Of a DNA stretch of 64,000 nucleotides, positions 25,656-34,441 are shown piece after piece (the first letter of the stretch is position 1; every line of letters starts with the position of its first letter). The translations under genes were made by a program, and so were the position numbers. This stretch comes from Phycisphaerae bacterium (GTDB lineage: Bacteria > Planctomycetota > Phycisphaerae > Sedimentisphaerales > Anaerobacaceae): assembly GCA_030608075.1 (NCBI GenBank), contig JAUWIU010000001.1, positions 16,106 through 80,105 on the forward strand, given 5' to 3'. The notes beneath the pieces were generated by a model. It did no database searches. It saw only the letters and a program-made list of their open reading frames with translations, and was not told the DNA's origin.

Positions 25656-26993
25656 ATGCACGATATACATTTCCGAGAAAGAGTGCGAACTCGTGTTTTT
25701 GAAGTACTTTGGGATGCCGCTCCTATAACCTTCGAGCACATCCTCAAAAGGTCGCTTAATTGTGACCCAGCTTTCCTGCTCGACGTAGTCCAGGACCTCC
25801 AACATGCCGATTTTATCTCCTCCACAGAAGGTCGAGAAACTCCTATTAGATATTGGCTGAAAGTAATAGACAATTATCCTCGCCCAGAAACCACTCCTTC
25901 TAAGCAATCTGCCACTACACCTTCTCTTGGCATTTCTTTGGATCCTCGCCAAACCGAATATTTGAGAGACTTGCTTCAAGAAATGCTTGATTCCTTTCCG
26001 GAGCCGGCACCAGTATATTCTCAGTGGTGGTTTTCAGAATCAATATATGAAAATCTAATTAAGCTTGTCTTGCACCTGTCCAAGCATCGTACGCCATTGG
26101 CCTTCCTCGGGTCTGGTACGCTTGGAGCTCTTTTATCGCATTTTTCTACCAATCCAGTGACCATACTTGATGTTGATGAAGTTTTGTTGGAAAGAATTAG
26201 TCGTTACTGTTCTGAATCGACTCAAACAATTCGCTATGATGTTTCAAACGAGCCGGGTAGTTCTTTTAAAGATGCATTCCAACTTCTTTTTGTTGATCCT
26301 CCTTGGTCAAAGTCTATGTTGCGAGCTTTTTTAGTTAGAAGTTCAACATTTGTGTCTGTCGGAGGTACCCTTGCAATTTCTTTCCCGCAGGTTCTAACCA
26401 GACCCTCAGCTGAATCGGAGACGAAGGAATTACTAAATTTGGCGAAAAGCCTTGGGCTTTCGCTTAGATTAAGATTGCCGAGCTTTACAGAGTATTCAGT
26501 CCCTGCCTTTGAGCGAAATGCTTACGAGCATTGTGGGATACACCTCCAAGAGCCATGGCGGAGAGGTGACTTATTTGTATTCACGAAGACCAGGGATGCT
26601 TCAGTAGAGATTACACCTTTAATCGAGAAAACGCCTGGATGGAGCCAATATCACTATGATAAATGTAGGCTGTTTCTAAAAAGAGATGGTCTTTTCGAAG
26701 ATGGCCACCCATCAGTGCAGCCTATTCCTGGCGTTGAAGATTTAATTTACAAATCTGCAAGCACGCGCATGGCTTCTTGGAAATCAGCATCTTTGGTTTC
26801 TACACGTAATCATATTGCGCATGCTTATGGAAAAAGGGAACTGTCCGCCTTGTTCAAAACGACTTTTGGGCAAGACCATGGCAATTATAAGAATTATGAA
26901 GCTTTTGCCTCTATGATACCTGTGGAAATTCAAGAAACCATTTCTTCAATGTTGGACATTGCTAACTCTCAAAGAGGAAAAGTTAGCAAATGA
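25656..26993 (+). CDS. Winged-helix / Rossmann DPPW protein with HEPN-like RNxxAH motif, unknown function
   Basis: A 445-residue protein I cannot assign to a named family. Residues 1-70 look like a winged helix. Residues 145-245 form a SAM/aminopropyl-transferase-like Rossmann core: FLGSGTLGALL (150-160), ILDVDEVLLERI, and VDPPWS (213-218). This order recalls BpsA-type branched polyamine synthases (DUF43), which also pair a winged helix with such a core. The C-terminal third contains STRNHIAHAYG (R384, H389), matching the Rx4H signature of HEPN ribonucleases. It is AT-rich relative to neighbours and overlaps the next gene by ATGA. Coupling to a dGTPase suggests a nucleotide- or nucleic-acid-targeting defence role, which is inference. 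Confidence 0.7.
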   Translation: MHDIHFRERVRTRVFEVLWDAAPITFEHILKRSLNCDPAFLLDVVQDLQHADFISSTEGRETPIRYWLKVIDNYPRPETTPSKQSATTPSLGISLDPRQTEYLRDLLQEMLDSFPEPAPVYSQWWFSESIYENLIKLVLHLSKHRTPLAFLGSGTLGALLSHFSTNPVTILDVDEVLLERISRYCSESTQTIRYDVSNEPGSSFKDAFQLLFVDPPWSKSMLRAFLVRSSTFVSVGGTLAISFPQVLTRPSAESETKELLNLAKSLGLSLRLRLPSFTEYSVPAFERNAYEHCGIHLQEPWRRGDLFVFTKTRDASVEITPLIEKTPGWSQYHYDKCRLFLKRDGLFEDGHPSVQPIPGVEDLIYKSASTRMASWKSASLVSTRNHIAHAYGKRELSALFKTTFGQDHGNYKNYEAFASMIPVEIQETISSMLDIANSQRGKVSK

Positions 26994-28384
26994 CTAATTT
27001 AAGTGATTATTACAGAATAACATCTTCCGCAAAAGCTTTAGAAGAGCAGGAATGGAAAACTCTAGCCTCCTATGCTCTAAAGGCAAAGGAAAGGCGAAAC
27101 AAACTAAAGAAGAAATTTCGGGAGTATCGTCCGAACGCACCTTTAGAACATCGAACGGCATATCACAGAGACCGAGATAGAATCTTATGGTCGAAAGCCT
27201 TCAAAAGATTGCAACACAAAACACAGGTCTTTCCTCATTATGTAGAGGACCATTATAAGAGGCGGCTCACCCATTCCCTTGAGGTTTCACAGATTGCTAC
27301 AACTGTTGCAAGGGCTTTGAAACTGAATGAAGCTGCAACGGAGGCCATCGCTCTTGGCCACGATTTGGGCCATACTCCATTTGGACATGCTGGCGAAAAG
27401 GCCCTAAATGAAATTCTGACTTTGAAATCGGAGATTCTAAATGCAAAAGTGGGAAAAGAACTTAAAAAGCTCAGTAAACTCAAAACTAATAATATCGTTC
27501 CGATATTTGGGTTTGACCATTGTGTTCACGCAATTGAAGTTGTATCTCGGATAGAGAAAGAATATGACGAGGAAACCGAACACGGCGGCTTTAACCTGAC
27601 TTTTGACGTGAGAGACGGAATCTTAAAGCACATGTGTGAGCGCACCACTGCTAAGGAGAAGCGAGAAAGGCCCTTCTCAAATATTGCAGGTCTTAAAAGA
27701 TTTGAAAAGTATAGGTGCTTTGGTACTAATAAAGGTTGTTTGGAAGCTCAGTGTGTTTATTTTGCCGATAAAGTCACATATCTGCTTGGGGATATTGAGG
27801 ATGGTGTGCGATCAGATATTTTGGAATGTGAAGAACTTAATAAACATGCTTTCATTCAAAAATATCTCAGAAAATATTATAAGAAGTATCGGCACAGCAA
27901 GCTAGAGCTCTTAAGCAAAACGAATTTTCCATTATTTCGAAGCAAAGTTTTAACAACTTTAATATTAAATTGTATAGACACTTCAAACGAAAACATTCAA
28001 AACAACAAGATAAAGAATTTTTACAAAGTACTATCTAAGTGTAACCGGATAGTATTTGTATCCGATGATTTAAACAAATCTTGGAAGGACTTTTACCAAA
28101 CGTGGATGGCGAATAACCTATTCAAAAACGATCGTGTTGTTGCATGCTCTTTCAAAGCAGAAAAAATTGTGACCGATTTGTTCAATGCTTACTTTCAAAA
28201 CCCAGATCTGATAGATGCGAAATACTACAAGCACTGCCTTAAAGTTTATAAAAAGATAGGCATTTCTGACAAGAAATTATTGAAGTTGATAATAGTTCGT
28301 AACTATATTGCAGGAATGACAGATCCGTTTGCATCAGACCAACATGCCAGGCTTTACATGGCTTTAGAACGCATAAGATTTTGA
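26990..28384 (+). CDS. dGTPase-like HD-domain triphosphohydrolase
   Basis: A 464-residue protein related to deoxyguanosine triphosphate triphosphohydrolase, which splits dNTP into nucleoside and triphosphate. Family signatures are DRDRILWSKAFKRLQHKTQV, then the HD ligands: H95 in RRLTHSLEVSQI and H124-D125 in LGHDLGHTPFGHAGE. The second half is Lys/Asn-rich and divergent, as expected from its AT-rich DNA. The start overlaps the preceding stop (ATGA), so the two genes are translationally coupled. Chromosomal dGTPases in this position are usually solitary; standalone dGTPases are known to starve phages of dNTPs. A housekeeping role cannot be excluded. Confidence 0.87.
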   Translation: MTNLSDYYRITSSAKALEEQEWKTLASYALKAKERRNKLKKKFREYRPNAPLEHRTAYHRDRDRILWSKAFKRLQHKTQVFPHYVEDHYKRRLTHSLEVSQIATTVARALKLNEAATEAIALGHDLGHTPFGHAGEKALNEILTLKSEILNAKVGKELKKLSKLKTNNIVPIFGFDHCVHAIEVVSRIEKEYDEETEHGGFNLTFDVRDGILKHMCERTTAKEKRERPFSNIAGLKRFEKYRCFGTNKGCLEAQCVYFADKVTYLLGDIEDGVRSDILECEELNKHAFIQKYLRKYYKKYRHSKLELLSKTNFPLFRSKVLTTLILNCIDTSNENIQNNKIKNFYKVLSKCNRIVFVSDDLNKSWKDFYQTWMANNLFKNDRVVACSFKAEKIVTDLFNAYFQNPDLIDAKYYKHCLKVYKKIGISDKKLLKLIIVRNYIAGMTDPFASDQHARLYMALERIRF

Positions 28385-28477
28385 CATCTTCAAAGCACCC
28401 CAAACCCGCAATTCCTAGCAATCAAAACCGTATCTCGTGAAGCGTATCCCGCTTCGATTCCTGCCTGCGCCGGAAGA

Positions 28478-28861
28478 TTATGTGAACTGGTTTTTTATGC
28501 TGACAATTTCTTTTGTTAAGATGCTTGCTGCGCCGAGACCGAACATCCCAAAGACAATCAGCATCGGCCCGAAGAAGAAAACAACGGCGGCACCGATTGC
28601 ACAACCGGCCAACGGCCATAGGACAATATCGCGGAGTCTGCTTTTTCTTGTGCCGGGCAGCAGTTCAAATATCACAATCCCGCAGGCAAAGCCGGCAGCA
28701 GTTACTACAGGAGCCAGCAGCCAACAGAGGACTTTTGCAAACAAGGGGCCTGACTTAAGTACCGGAATGGCAACGGCCATCCAGCCGGTATAAAAAATAC
28801 CTGCGAAAATAACAGAGACAATGATTCTAATGAGCAAACCAGAGAAGCATTTAAAATTCAT
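28478..28861 (-). CDS. Small integral membrane protein, unknown function
   Basis: A 127-residue protein with four predicted membrane helices (about 8-28, 40-66, 80-98, 99-117) and a short basic loop TRKSRLRD. No family was recognised. Base composition returns to the genome norm here, marking the right boundary of the AT-rich cassette. Nothing nearby fixes its role. Confidence 0.6.
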   Translation of the reverse strand: MNFKCFSGLLIRIIVSVIFAGIFYTGWMAVAIPVLKSGPLFAKVLCWLLAPVVTAAGFACGIVIFELLPGTRKSRLRDIVLWPLAGCAIGAAVVFFFGPMLIVFGMFGLGAASILTKEIVSIKNQFT

Positions 28862-28910
28862 GATACACGTTATTTTATATTTTTCTTATCATCCTCGGTT
28901 TTGTATGCCT

Positions 28911-28959
28911 TCTGTCCTCTGTCCTCTGTCCTCTGTCGTCTGTCCTCTGTCGTCTGTCC
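28911..28959. repeat. Seven tandem copies of TCTGTC(C/G)
   Basis: A perfect heptanucleotide array of 49 bases with only the last base varying (C,C,C,G,C,G,C). It lies between two convergent-flank membrane protein genes on the minus strand, just past the stop of the DUF6868-like gene. It is expected to be length-variable by slippage. Confidence 0.9.
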
Positions 28960-28963
28960 TATC

Positions 28964-29206
28964 TCACGGACGCTTCCCCGCCCACTTACAGGCGATATAA
29001 GGAACCAGGAAAAACAGAAAAACACAAACCTTCGCAAACATCAGGCCACAGTAATGGACAACCGCAAAATCATGTTTCGACAGTTCAAACCACTTCGAAT
29101 GAACTTGATACACCCAGTCACCTGTCACCAAGCACAAGAACCAAATCAGTACGAACACCATTCCAAGCACAAAACATCGAATCGCGACCTTCTCAAACAT
29201 CTCCAT
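28964..29206 (-). CDS. DUF6868-like small membrane protein
   Basis: An 80-residue protein from the ATG at 29206, preceded by AAAGGAGAT nine bases upstream; the longer frame from 29278 lacks such a site. There are two membrane helices (about 11-30 and 54-73). The segment HSKWFELSKHDFAVVHY and the ending LVPYIACKW resemble the DUF6868 pattern of small membrane proteins as I recall it. Function unknown. It lies 52 bp downstream of the NUDIX gene. Confidence 0.65.
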   Translation of the reverse strand: MEMFEKVAIRCFVLGMVFVLIWFLCLVTGDWVYQVHSKWFELSKHDFAVVHYCGLMFAKVCVFLFFLVPYIACKWAGKRP

Positions 29207-29258
29207 AGTTGTATCTCCTTTCTCTACAACTGCAGAACATACATATAGCGACCCTTGG

Positions 29259-29870
29259 CTACTTCTCAAGTAGCTCAAGGCACAACTGCGACCACGTCTC
29301 TAAAGTATCTCGGACCTCCTGCAGCTCGGCAGGTATCATAAACGCCATTTGGGTAATCATCTGTTCTCGCTTGCTGACGGCCGGTGAGTCCAAAATCCAG
29401 TGGTGGACAATTCCGAGGTGCACGCTTCCGACCTCGTTGGAATCGTCATTAAGCAGAGCAACAATCTGGTCGGTGTGCTTCGCTTCTACGGACACTTCCT
29501 CCGCTACTTCGCGCTCAACGGCGGTGAGGTACATCTCGCGGAAACCCGTATCAAACAAGGGCACTTCATTATCGCCGGGGTTTATATGGCCTCCTATGCC
29601 GATGGACCTGTTTCCGACTAGCCGGGTCTCCCCGGCCCGCTTGCCTCGGATGTAGGTCAGGTACTTTCCGTCATTACTCATAATCACGTACGGAATGAGC
29701 TGCTTATAGGCGGGGTCGGCTTCGGCCTGTGACCGGGGCAGAAAATAGAGAATGCCCGGTGCGAACAGCCTGCGCAGATACCGCTCCACGTCCAACATAA
29801 GCCCCTGGAACATCCCTGCCTGCTCAAGGACCTTTCGCTCGACAACCAGTACCTGTTCTTCCTGGGCCAT
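29259..29870 (-). CDS. NUDIX-fold hydrolase-like protein
   Basis: A 203-residue protein with a recognisable NUDIX box: GGHINPGDNEVP precedes a segment ending REVAEEVSVE, matching the REuxEExGu core. The preceding strand YLTYIRGKRAGE is typical. The insertion before the box is longer than in classical NUDIX enzymes. The substrate is unknown; organic pyrophosphates such as nucleotide derivatives are the usual class. Start 29870 is preceded by AAGGA; a longer frame reaches 29918 and would overlap glyA, which ends at 29906. Confidence 0.75.
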   Translation of the reverse strand: MAQEEQVLVVERKVLEQAGMFQGLMLDVERYLRRLFAPGILYFLPRSQAEADPAYKQLIPYVIMSNDGKYLTYIRGKRAGETRLVGNRSIGIGGHINPGDNEVPLFDTGFREMYLTAVEREVAEEVSVEAKHTDQIVALLNDDSNEVGSVHLGIVHHWILDSPAVSKREQMITQMAFMIPAELQEVRDTLETWSQLCLELLEK

Positions 29871-29905
29871 GCTGTTATTCCTTGAGCATTTTGAGTTTCC
29901 TGAAC

Positions 29906-31216
29906 TTAAAACAGCCACGGTATTAGACCGTCTGAGTCTTGCAGCGGGCCGGGATTATTCTTATTTGGAATAATAAAGTGGTCCGGAACAGGAAACTGCG
30001 AACACAGAAGCAGAACTTCTTTTCCGACCTTTTCGATTACCGACTCATCATCGATATTTTCCACTACTTTATTAATAAAGCCGGCTATCTGTTTGGCGTG
30101 GTCCTGTTTCATCCCGCGTGTCGTAATGGCAGGCGTACCTATACGCAGGCCGCTTGGGTTAAACGGCGGGGCAGGGTCATTCGGAATCGTGTTGTAATTG
30201 GAAACAATTCTTGCTCTGTCCAGGGCCTTGGCCAGCTTTTTACCCGGCACATTCTTATTTCGCAAGTCGATTAGAATCAAGTGATTGTCCGTACCGCCGG
30301 AGACAAGATTGAAGCCGTGCTCGAGAAGCTTCTCGGCAAGCGCCTTTGCGTTCTTGACTACCTGCTTGGCATAAGCGATAAATTCCGGTGTATCCGCTTC
30401 GGCCATTGCCACCGCAATAGCCGTCAGTGTGTGCATATGTGGCCCGCCCTGAAGGCCGGGAAAAACCGCCTTGTCCACCTTCTCTGCGTGTTCGGTCCTG
30501 CACAGCAGCATTCCGCCACGAGGTCCTCGCAGGGTCTTATGCGTTGTTGTCGACACAATATCGGCATACGGCACGGGACTTTTGTGGATACCGGCCACAA
30601 CAAGGCCCGCAATATGAGCTATATCGCTGATGTGATAAGCTCCTGTGTCTCTCGCTATCCGGCCGAATACCTCAAAGTCAATCTCCCGAGGATATGCTGT
30701 GGCGCCGGAAATAATAATTCGCGGCCTGTGTTTTTTCGCAAGCTCCGCAATCCGGTCATAGTCAAACCTGCCCGTATCCGGATTCACCCCGTATTGTACC
30801 GAGTTGAATATCCTGCCTGATGCCGTGACCCGCCACCCGTGGGTGAGGTGTCCACCGTGCGGGAGTGCCAAACCCATAATGGTCTCTCCCGGCTTGGCCA
30901 GGGCCAGGTAGGCCGCCAGGTTCGCAACGGAGCCCGAATAGGGCTGAACATTGGCATGGTCGGCCTTGAAGAGCTTCTTGGCGCGGTCCTGAGCCATCCT
31001 CTCGATAAGGTCGGTGACCTGCTGGCCTTCGTAATAACGCCTGCCGGGATAACCCTCGGCGTACTTGTTCGTAAGGCAGCTTCCACTGGCCAACATCACC
31101 GCCCTGGACACGTAGTTCTCCGATGGTATCAGACGAATTGCGCCGCTTTGACGGGCCTTCTCCTGCCTTATAAGCTCATAAATCTGCGGGTCGTATTGCT
31201 CAAGTGCTGTTATCAT
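29906..31216 (-). CDS. glyA: Serine hydroxymethyltransferase
   Basis: Interconverts serine and glycine with tetrahydrofolate and PLP. The 436-residue protein contains IRLIPSENYVSRAV, NVQPYSGSVANLAAY and the PLP-lysine segment STTTHKTLRGPRGG (Lys227). Length is slightly above the usual 415-420, with a C-terminal tail ending NNPGPLQDSDGLIPWLF. The ATG at 31216 has GAGGAC upstream. Convergence is absent: the NUDIX gene follows 35 bp downstream on the same strand. Confidence 0.97.
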   Translation of the reverse strand: MITALEQYDPQIYELIRQEKARQSGAIRLIPSENYVSRAVMLASGSCLTNKYAEGYPGRRYYEGQQVTDLIERMAQDRAKKLFKADHANVQPYSGSVANLAAYLALAKPGETIMGLALPHGGHLTHGWRVTASGRIFNSVQYGVNPDTGRFDYDRIAELAKKHRPRIIISGATAYPREIDFEVFGRIARDTGAYHISDIAHIAGLVVAGIHKSPVPYADIVSTTTHKTLRGPRGGMLLCRTEHAEKVDKAVFPGLQGGPHMHTLTAIAVAMAEADTPEFIAYAKQVVKNAKALAEKLLEHGFNLVSGGTDNHLILIDLRNKNVPGKKLAKALDRARIVSNYNTIPNDPAPPFNPSGLRIGTPAITTRGMKQDHAKQIAGFINKVVENIDDESVIEKVGKEVLLLCSQFPVPDHFIIPNKNNPGPLQDSDGLIPWLF

Positions 31217-31331
31217 ATCGCTTTGTCCTCAATGTGACTGGTAAAAACCTGGTTACAGAATGACCTAAACCTTAGCTTTCGATAATCAATTTAAACTACC
31301 AACCATCAATAATCAATAATATTTTAAGCTG

Positions 31332-31359
31332 TTGACAAATTTCACCTAAACAGTACTAT
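31332..31359 (+). promoter_or_regulatory. Candidate promoter of the TPR gene
   Basis: Perfect TTGACA, a 16-base spacer and TACTAT lie 38 bases upstream of the ATG at 31398. Confidence 0.5.
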
Positions 31360-31397
31360 AAACAGCCAAGTGCAAAACAAGGATTTGGTTGGAATTT

Positions 31398-32804
31398 ATG
31401 GCGGACAACAACGATAACAACTGGTCTAAGGCTGCTGCCTTTTTTGAGCGGGCGCAAAAGGTCGCCGAGACGAACAACTTCGACTACGCCATTGATATGT
31501 ACCTTGAGGGCCTGCGGAGAGTCCCTGACGCGGTTCAGCAGGGGCACATCCCTCCACACCAATTAGCACTGCTGCGGCAGACCAAAGGGGGCAAAAAGCC
31601 CACAATGCTCGAAAGGGTAAAACGCCTAAAGGCCAAGACCCCGCTCGAGCGGATGCTAAATGCCGAATATCTCTTCGCCAAAGACCCCGACCATCTCCCG
31701 TACGCCGAGGCAATTCTTAAAGCCGCTGTGGCAGCTAACTTTCGGCAGACAGCGCTGTGGATTGCCGACTTCATTTTCCAGGCAAATAATGCCGCAGCAA
31801 AACCTTCTTTCCATACATACTTGCTGTTAAAAGATTCGTACAAAGCCATCGAGCAATTTGACAGGGCCATCGCCGCCTGCCAGCACGCAACAAGGCTCAA
31901 ACCCGAAGACGGAGATTTGGCCGATGAGTTCAAAGACCTCACAGCTGAGCTGACCGTCGCAAGGGGAAAATACGACCAGGCAGGCGACTTTAGAAAATCC
32001 ATCAAGGACCGCGAGGCCCAGGAAAAGCTGCAGGCACAACAGGCTGTTGTAAAGACTGAGGATTATCGCGTCTCCGCAATCCAGCAGGCCCGAAAGGCCC
32101 TGGCACAGAATCCCAACCTGCACACAAACATATTCAACCTGGCACAGGCCCTGGCGGAGTCACAGGACGAAAAAGATGAAAATGAGGGCATACAACTGCT
32201 CGAAAGCGCCTACAAAAGCAAAGACAATTTCAGCTTCAAAGAGCATGCAGATAAAATCAGGATAAGCCAGCTCAAACGCAAGATAAGGCAGGCCAAAGCG
32301 GCCCTTGAAGCCAGCCCCGATGACAGCGATGCTAAGGCGCTGGTCGCCGAATTATCTCGGAACCTAAGGGATACCGAACTGCAGCACTACGGTCTTTGTG
32401 TCGAAAACTATCCGACCGACCTGCGGGCCAAGTACGAATATGGCGTGCGGTTAATCGCCGACAAACAGTATGACCGGGCAATACCTCTGCTGCAGGAGTC
32501 CCAGAAAGACCCACGACAGAAAATCGCGGCCATGGGGAAAATAGGGCTGTGCTTCTTCAGTAAGGGCTGGTTCGCTGATGCAGTTGACATCTTCACCGAG
32601 GCAATCGATGCTCACGAGATAAAAGATGATACAATCGCCAAAGAGCTGCGCTACAATCTGGCACTGTCTTACGAGCAGGACGGCAAGACCGAAAAGGCAC
32701 TGGCGCTTTACAGAAAAATCGCCCAGGTTGATTTCGCATACAAAGACGTCCCTCAGCGAGTGTATAAATTGAGACAAAAGCCAGCCGAACCAACGTCCCA
32801 GTGA
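31398..32804 (+). CDS. TPR-repeat protein
   Basis: A 468-residue soluble protein made of tetratricopeptide-like helices. Clear repeats include AAAFFERAQKVAETNNFDYA near the start, EQFDRAIAACQHATRLKPED in the middle and RYNLALSYEQDGKTEKALAL near the end. A Gln/Lys-rich coiled-coil-like stretch lies around residues 200-230. It is probably a scaffold for protein contacts; no catalytic domain is seen. A TTG at 31389 preceded by AAGGA is an alternative start adding three residues. rpsT follows 48 bp downstream. Confidence 0.85.
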   Translation: MADNNDNNWSKAAAFFERAQKVAETNNFDYAIDMYLEGLRRVPDAVQQGHIPPHQLALLRQTKGGKKPTMLERVKRLKAKTPLERMLNAEYLFAKDPDHLPYAEAILKAAVAANFRQTALWIADFIFQANNAAAKPSFHTYLLLKDSYKAIEQFDRAIAACQHATRLKPEDGDLADEFKDLTAELTVARGKYDQAGDFRKSIKDREAQEKLQAQQAVVKTEDYRVSAIQQARKALAQNPNLHTNIFNLAQALAESQDEKDENEGIQLLESAYKSKDNFSFKEHADKIRISQLKRKIRQAKAALEASPDDSDAKALVAELSRNLRDTELQHYGLCVENYPTDLRAKYEYGVRLIADKQYDRAIPLLQESQKDPRQKIAAMGKIGLCFFSKGWFADAVDIFTEAIDAHEIKDDTIAKELRYNLALSYEQDGKTEKALALYRKIAQVDFAYKDVPQRVYKLRQKPAEPTSQ

Positions 32805-32852
32805 GTCTGTATCGTACTGGTGGAAAAATAAAGACCATTTTAGGAGATTATA

Positions 32853-33128
32853 GTGGCACATTCGTTATCAGCTAAAAAAAGAGTCAGGCAAAACGCAAAA
32901 GCAAGGGCAATCAATCGCGCGCGAAAAAGCCGGGTAAAAACACAAATCAAGCATTTTGAATCGGCACTGGCCGGCGAAGACGTTGAAGCTGCAAGCGAGC
33001 AGTATCGGCTTGCTGCCAAAAAGCTGGACAAAACCGCAGCCGCAAGCACAATGCACAAAAGAACCGCCGCGAGGAAAAAATCGCGTCTCGCAAAAAAACT
33101 AAACGCGCTAAAGGCAAAAAAGGCATAA
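32853..33128 (+). CDS. rpsT: 30S ribosomal protein S20
   Basis: Binds 16S rRNA near the base of the small subunit. The 91-residue, very basic protein starts at a GTG preceded by TAGGAG. It has the family opening AHSLSAKKRVRQNAKARAIN and the closing region TMHKRTAARKKSRLAKKLNA. Length and composition are typical. Confidence 0.97.
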   Translation: MAHSLSAKKRVRQNAKARAINRARKSRVKTQIKHFESALAGEDVEAASEQYRLAAKKLDKTAAASTMHKRTAARKKSRLAKKLNALKAKKA

Positions 33129-33778
33129 AGTAGCGGATAGTGTTTAGCGTAGAGCGGATAGAAGGCGAAATCAAAAGTCAAAATGTAAAGTGCAAAACGA
33201 GCACAAGCGGTGGGCACGGTCCACCCTACATAGCTAATCGGCACACGGGGCACGAGCGACGAGGAACGAAATTGTTTAGCGTGCGGGGTTGGGTAGAGAA
33301 TTTCGGATTTCAGATTTCAGATTCAAGATTTTGGGCTAGCCAGAGAGAACACAGAGAAAGTGTAATATTTCGTTGAAAGAAATTGCAGTTTTGGGCGGAA
33401 CGGCTATAATAGCATAATTGAGTTAGACGTAAGACCCAAGGCACAAAACCGAATGCGAAGAACCAAGAAGAAAAGGTAAGCTTGGAGCTATGCAGAAAAT
33501 TGGTATGAATAATAGTTTTCCGCTTTACTAATGTAAAAATCTTAAGTATTTTCAATGTAATGATTTAAATTGAACTCAGATTAACTTATAGTCGTATAAT
33601 AGCTATCAGTGGAAACACGGGTGGAAAATCTGGGGTTTGAAGTCGGTCGGCGAGCTTTTTTATCTAGTGTATGGAAAACTCTTTAGCTAAGTGGCAGTAT
33701 TCCTGATATTTACATAAGTTCCGTGTAAAATCATAAGAAAGTGGATTTCTGAGATTACGTAATAGGAGCATGTGAAGC
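33129..33778. other. 650-bp non-coding region with repeat debris and a promoter-like site
   Basis: No ORF of credible coding quality. It contains short direct repeats: AGCGGATAG twice (about 33132 and 33161), GTTTAGCGT twice, and the TTTCAGATTTCAGATTC-type run at 33307-33325. GGTGGGCACGGTCCACC around 33209 resembles dispersed repeats common in environmental bacterial genomes. A promoter-like site is listed separately. The composition becomes AT-rich toward the right, into the three-gene cassette. Confidence 0.55.
33383..33410 (+). promoter_or_regulatory. Promoter-like site in the rpsT / cassette spacer
   Basis: TTGCAG, 16 bases, then perfect TATAAT. It lies about 370 bases upstream of the next ORF, so it could drive a long leader or a small RNA. 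Resemblance only. Confidence 0.35.
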
Positions 33779-34438
33779 GTGAAACTTGAGATATTAAGTA
33801 CATCGGTTGTTGTTTTGGCAAAGCATCACAATCCCACAATTCTTCATCCTAGTTTTCTTGATTTTGAAGGTATTGTGCCCTCGGATTGGGAAACGGTTGA
33901 GGCTGTGTGCACGCCCGTTTTTGCTGTAGTAAAATACAAAAACGGGATTGTTTTCAATGTTGTAGAAAACAAGTTCCAAGTTACTGATAATAAAATAAAG
34001 GATGATTTTAGGAAGTCAGAAGTCTCTGACTTGGCGTGCAAATACGCAGAGAAACTGCCTCATGTTCACTATACTGCGGTAGGAGTTAATTTTAATGGCT
34101 TTATAGAGAGTGCCGAGGCAAAGTCAATCGTCATGGAGCAGTTCCTTAAACCAAACGCTGCCGACTTTAATGGGATTTCCCCTGAAACATTGGGCCTGCG
34201 CGTTGTGTACAAGCTTCCGGACGCACGTTTGGTATTGTCCCTTGATGGGGGAAAAGCCAATGTTGGGACCGAGAAGGAGCGCAGTGGCATATTGGTCAAC
34301 GCCAATTATCACATGGACTTGCCGGACACCAACAGAGAAAATAGAATAAACGGAATACAAAAGGCAACTTCTCTATTCATCCAGCATTATGATAACTTTA
34401 TTAATGTGACCGGAAGCATTTTCCCTTTGGAGGCTTGA
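33779..34438 (+). CDS. Unknown protein A of AT-rich three-gene cassette
   Basis: A 219-residue soluble protein starting at GTG, with AGGAG ten bases upstream. It opens LEILSTSVVVLAKHHNPTIL and has alternating strand-like segments (VFAVVKYKNGIVFNVV, HYTAVGVNFNGFI). The overall look is of an alpha/beta protein without recognisable catalytic motifs or membrane segments. I do not recognise the family. It is followed three bases later by gene B, and its base composition is more AT-rich than housekeeping neighbours, suggesting acquisition. Confidence 0.65.
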   Translation: MKLEILSTSVVVLAKHHNPTILHPSFLDFEGIVPSDWETVEAVCTPVFAVVKYKNGIVFNVVENKFQVTDNKIKDDFRKSEVSDLACKYAEKLPHVHYTAVGVNFNGFIESAEAKSIVMEQFLKPNAADFNGISPETLGLRVVYKLPDARLVLSLDGGKANVGTEKERSGILVNANYHMDLPDTNRENRINGIQKATSLFIQHYDNFINVTGSIFPLEA

Positions 34439-34441
34439 CAA

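Noticed and set aside
28911..28959. CRISPR-like array
   Set aside because: The unit is only 7 bp with no spacers, so it is a simple tandem repeat. No cas gene is present.
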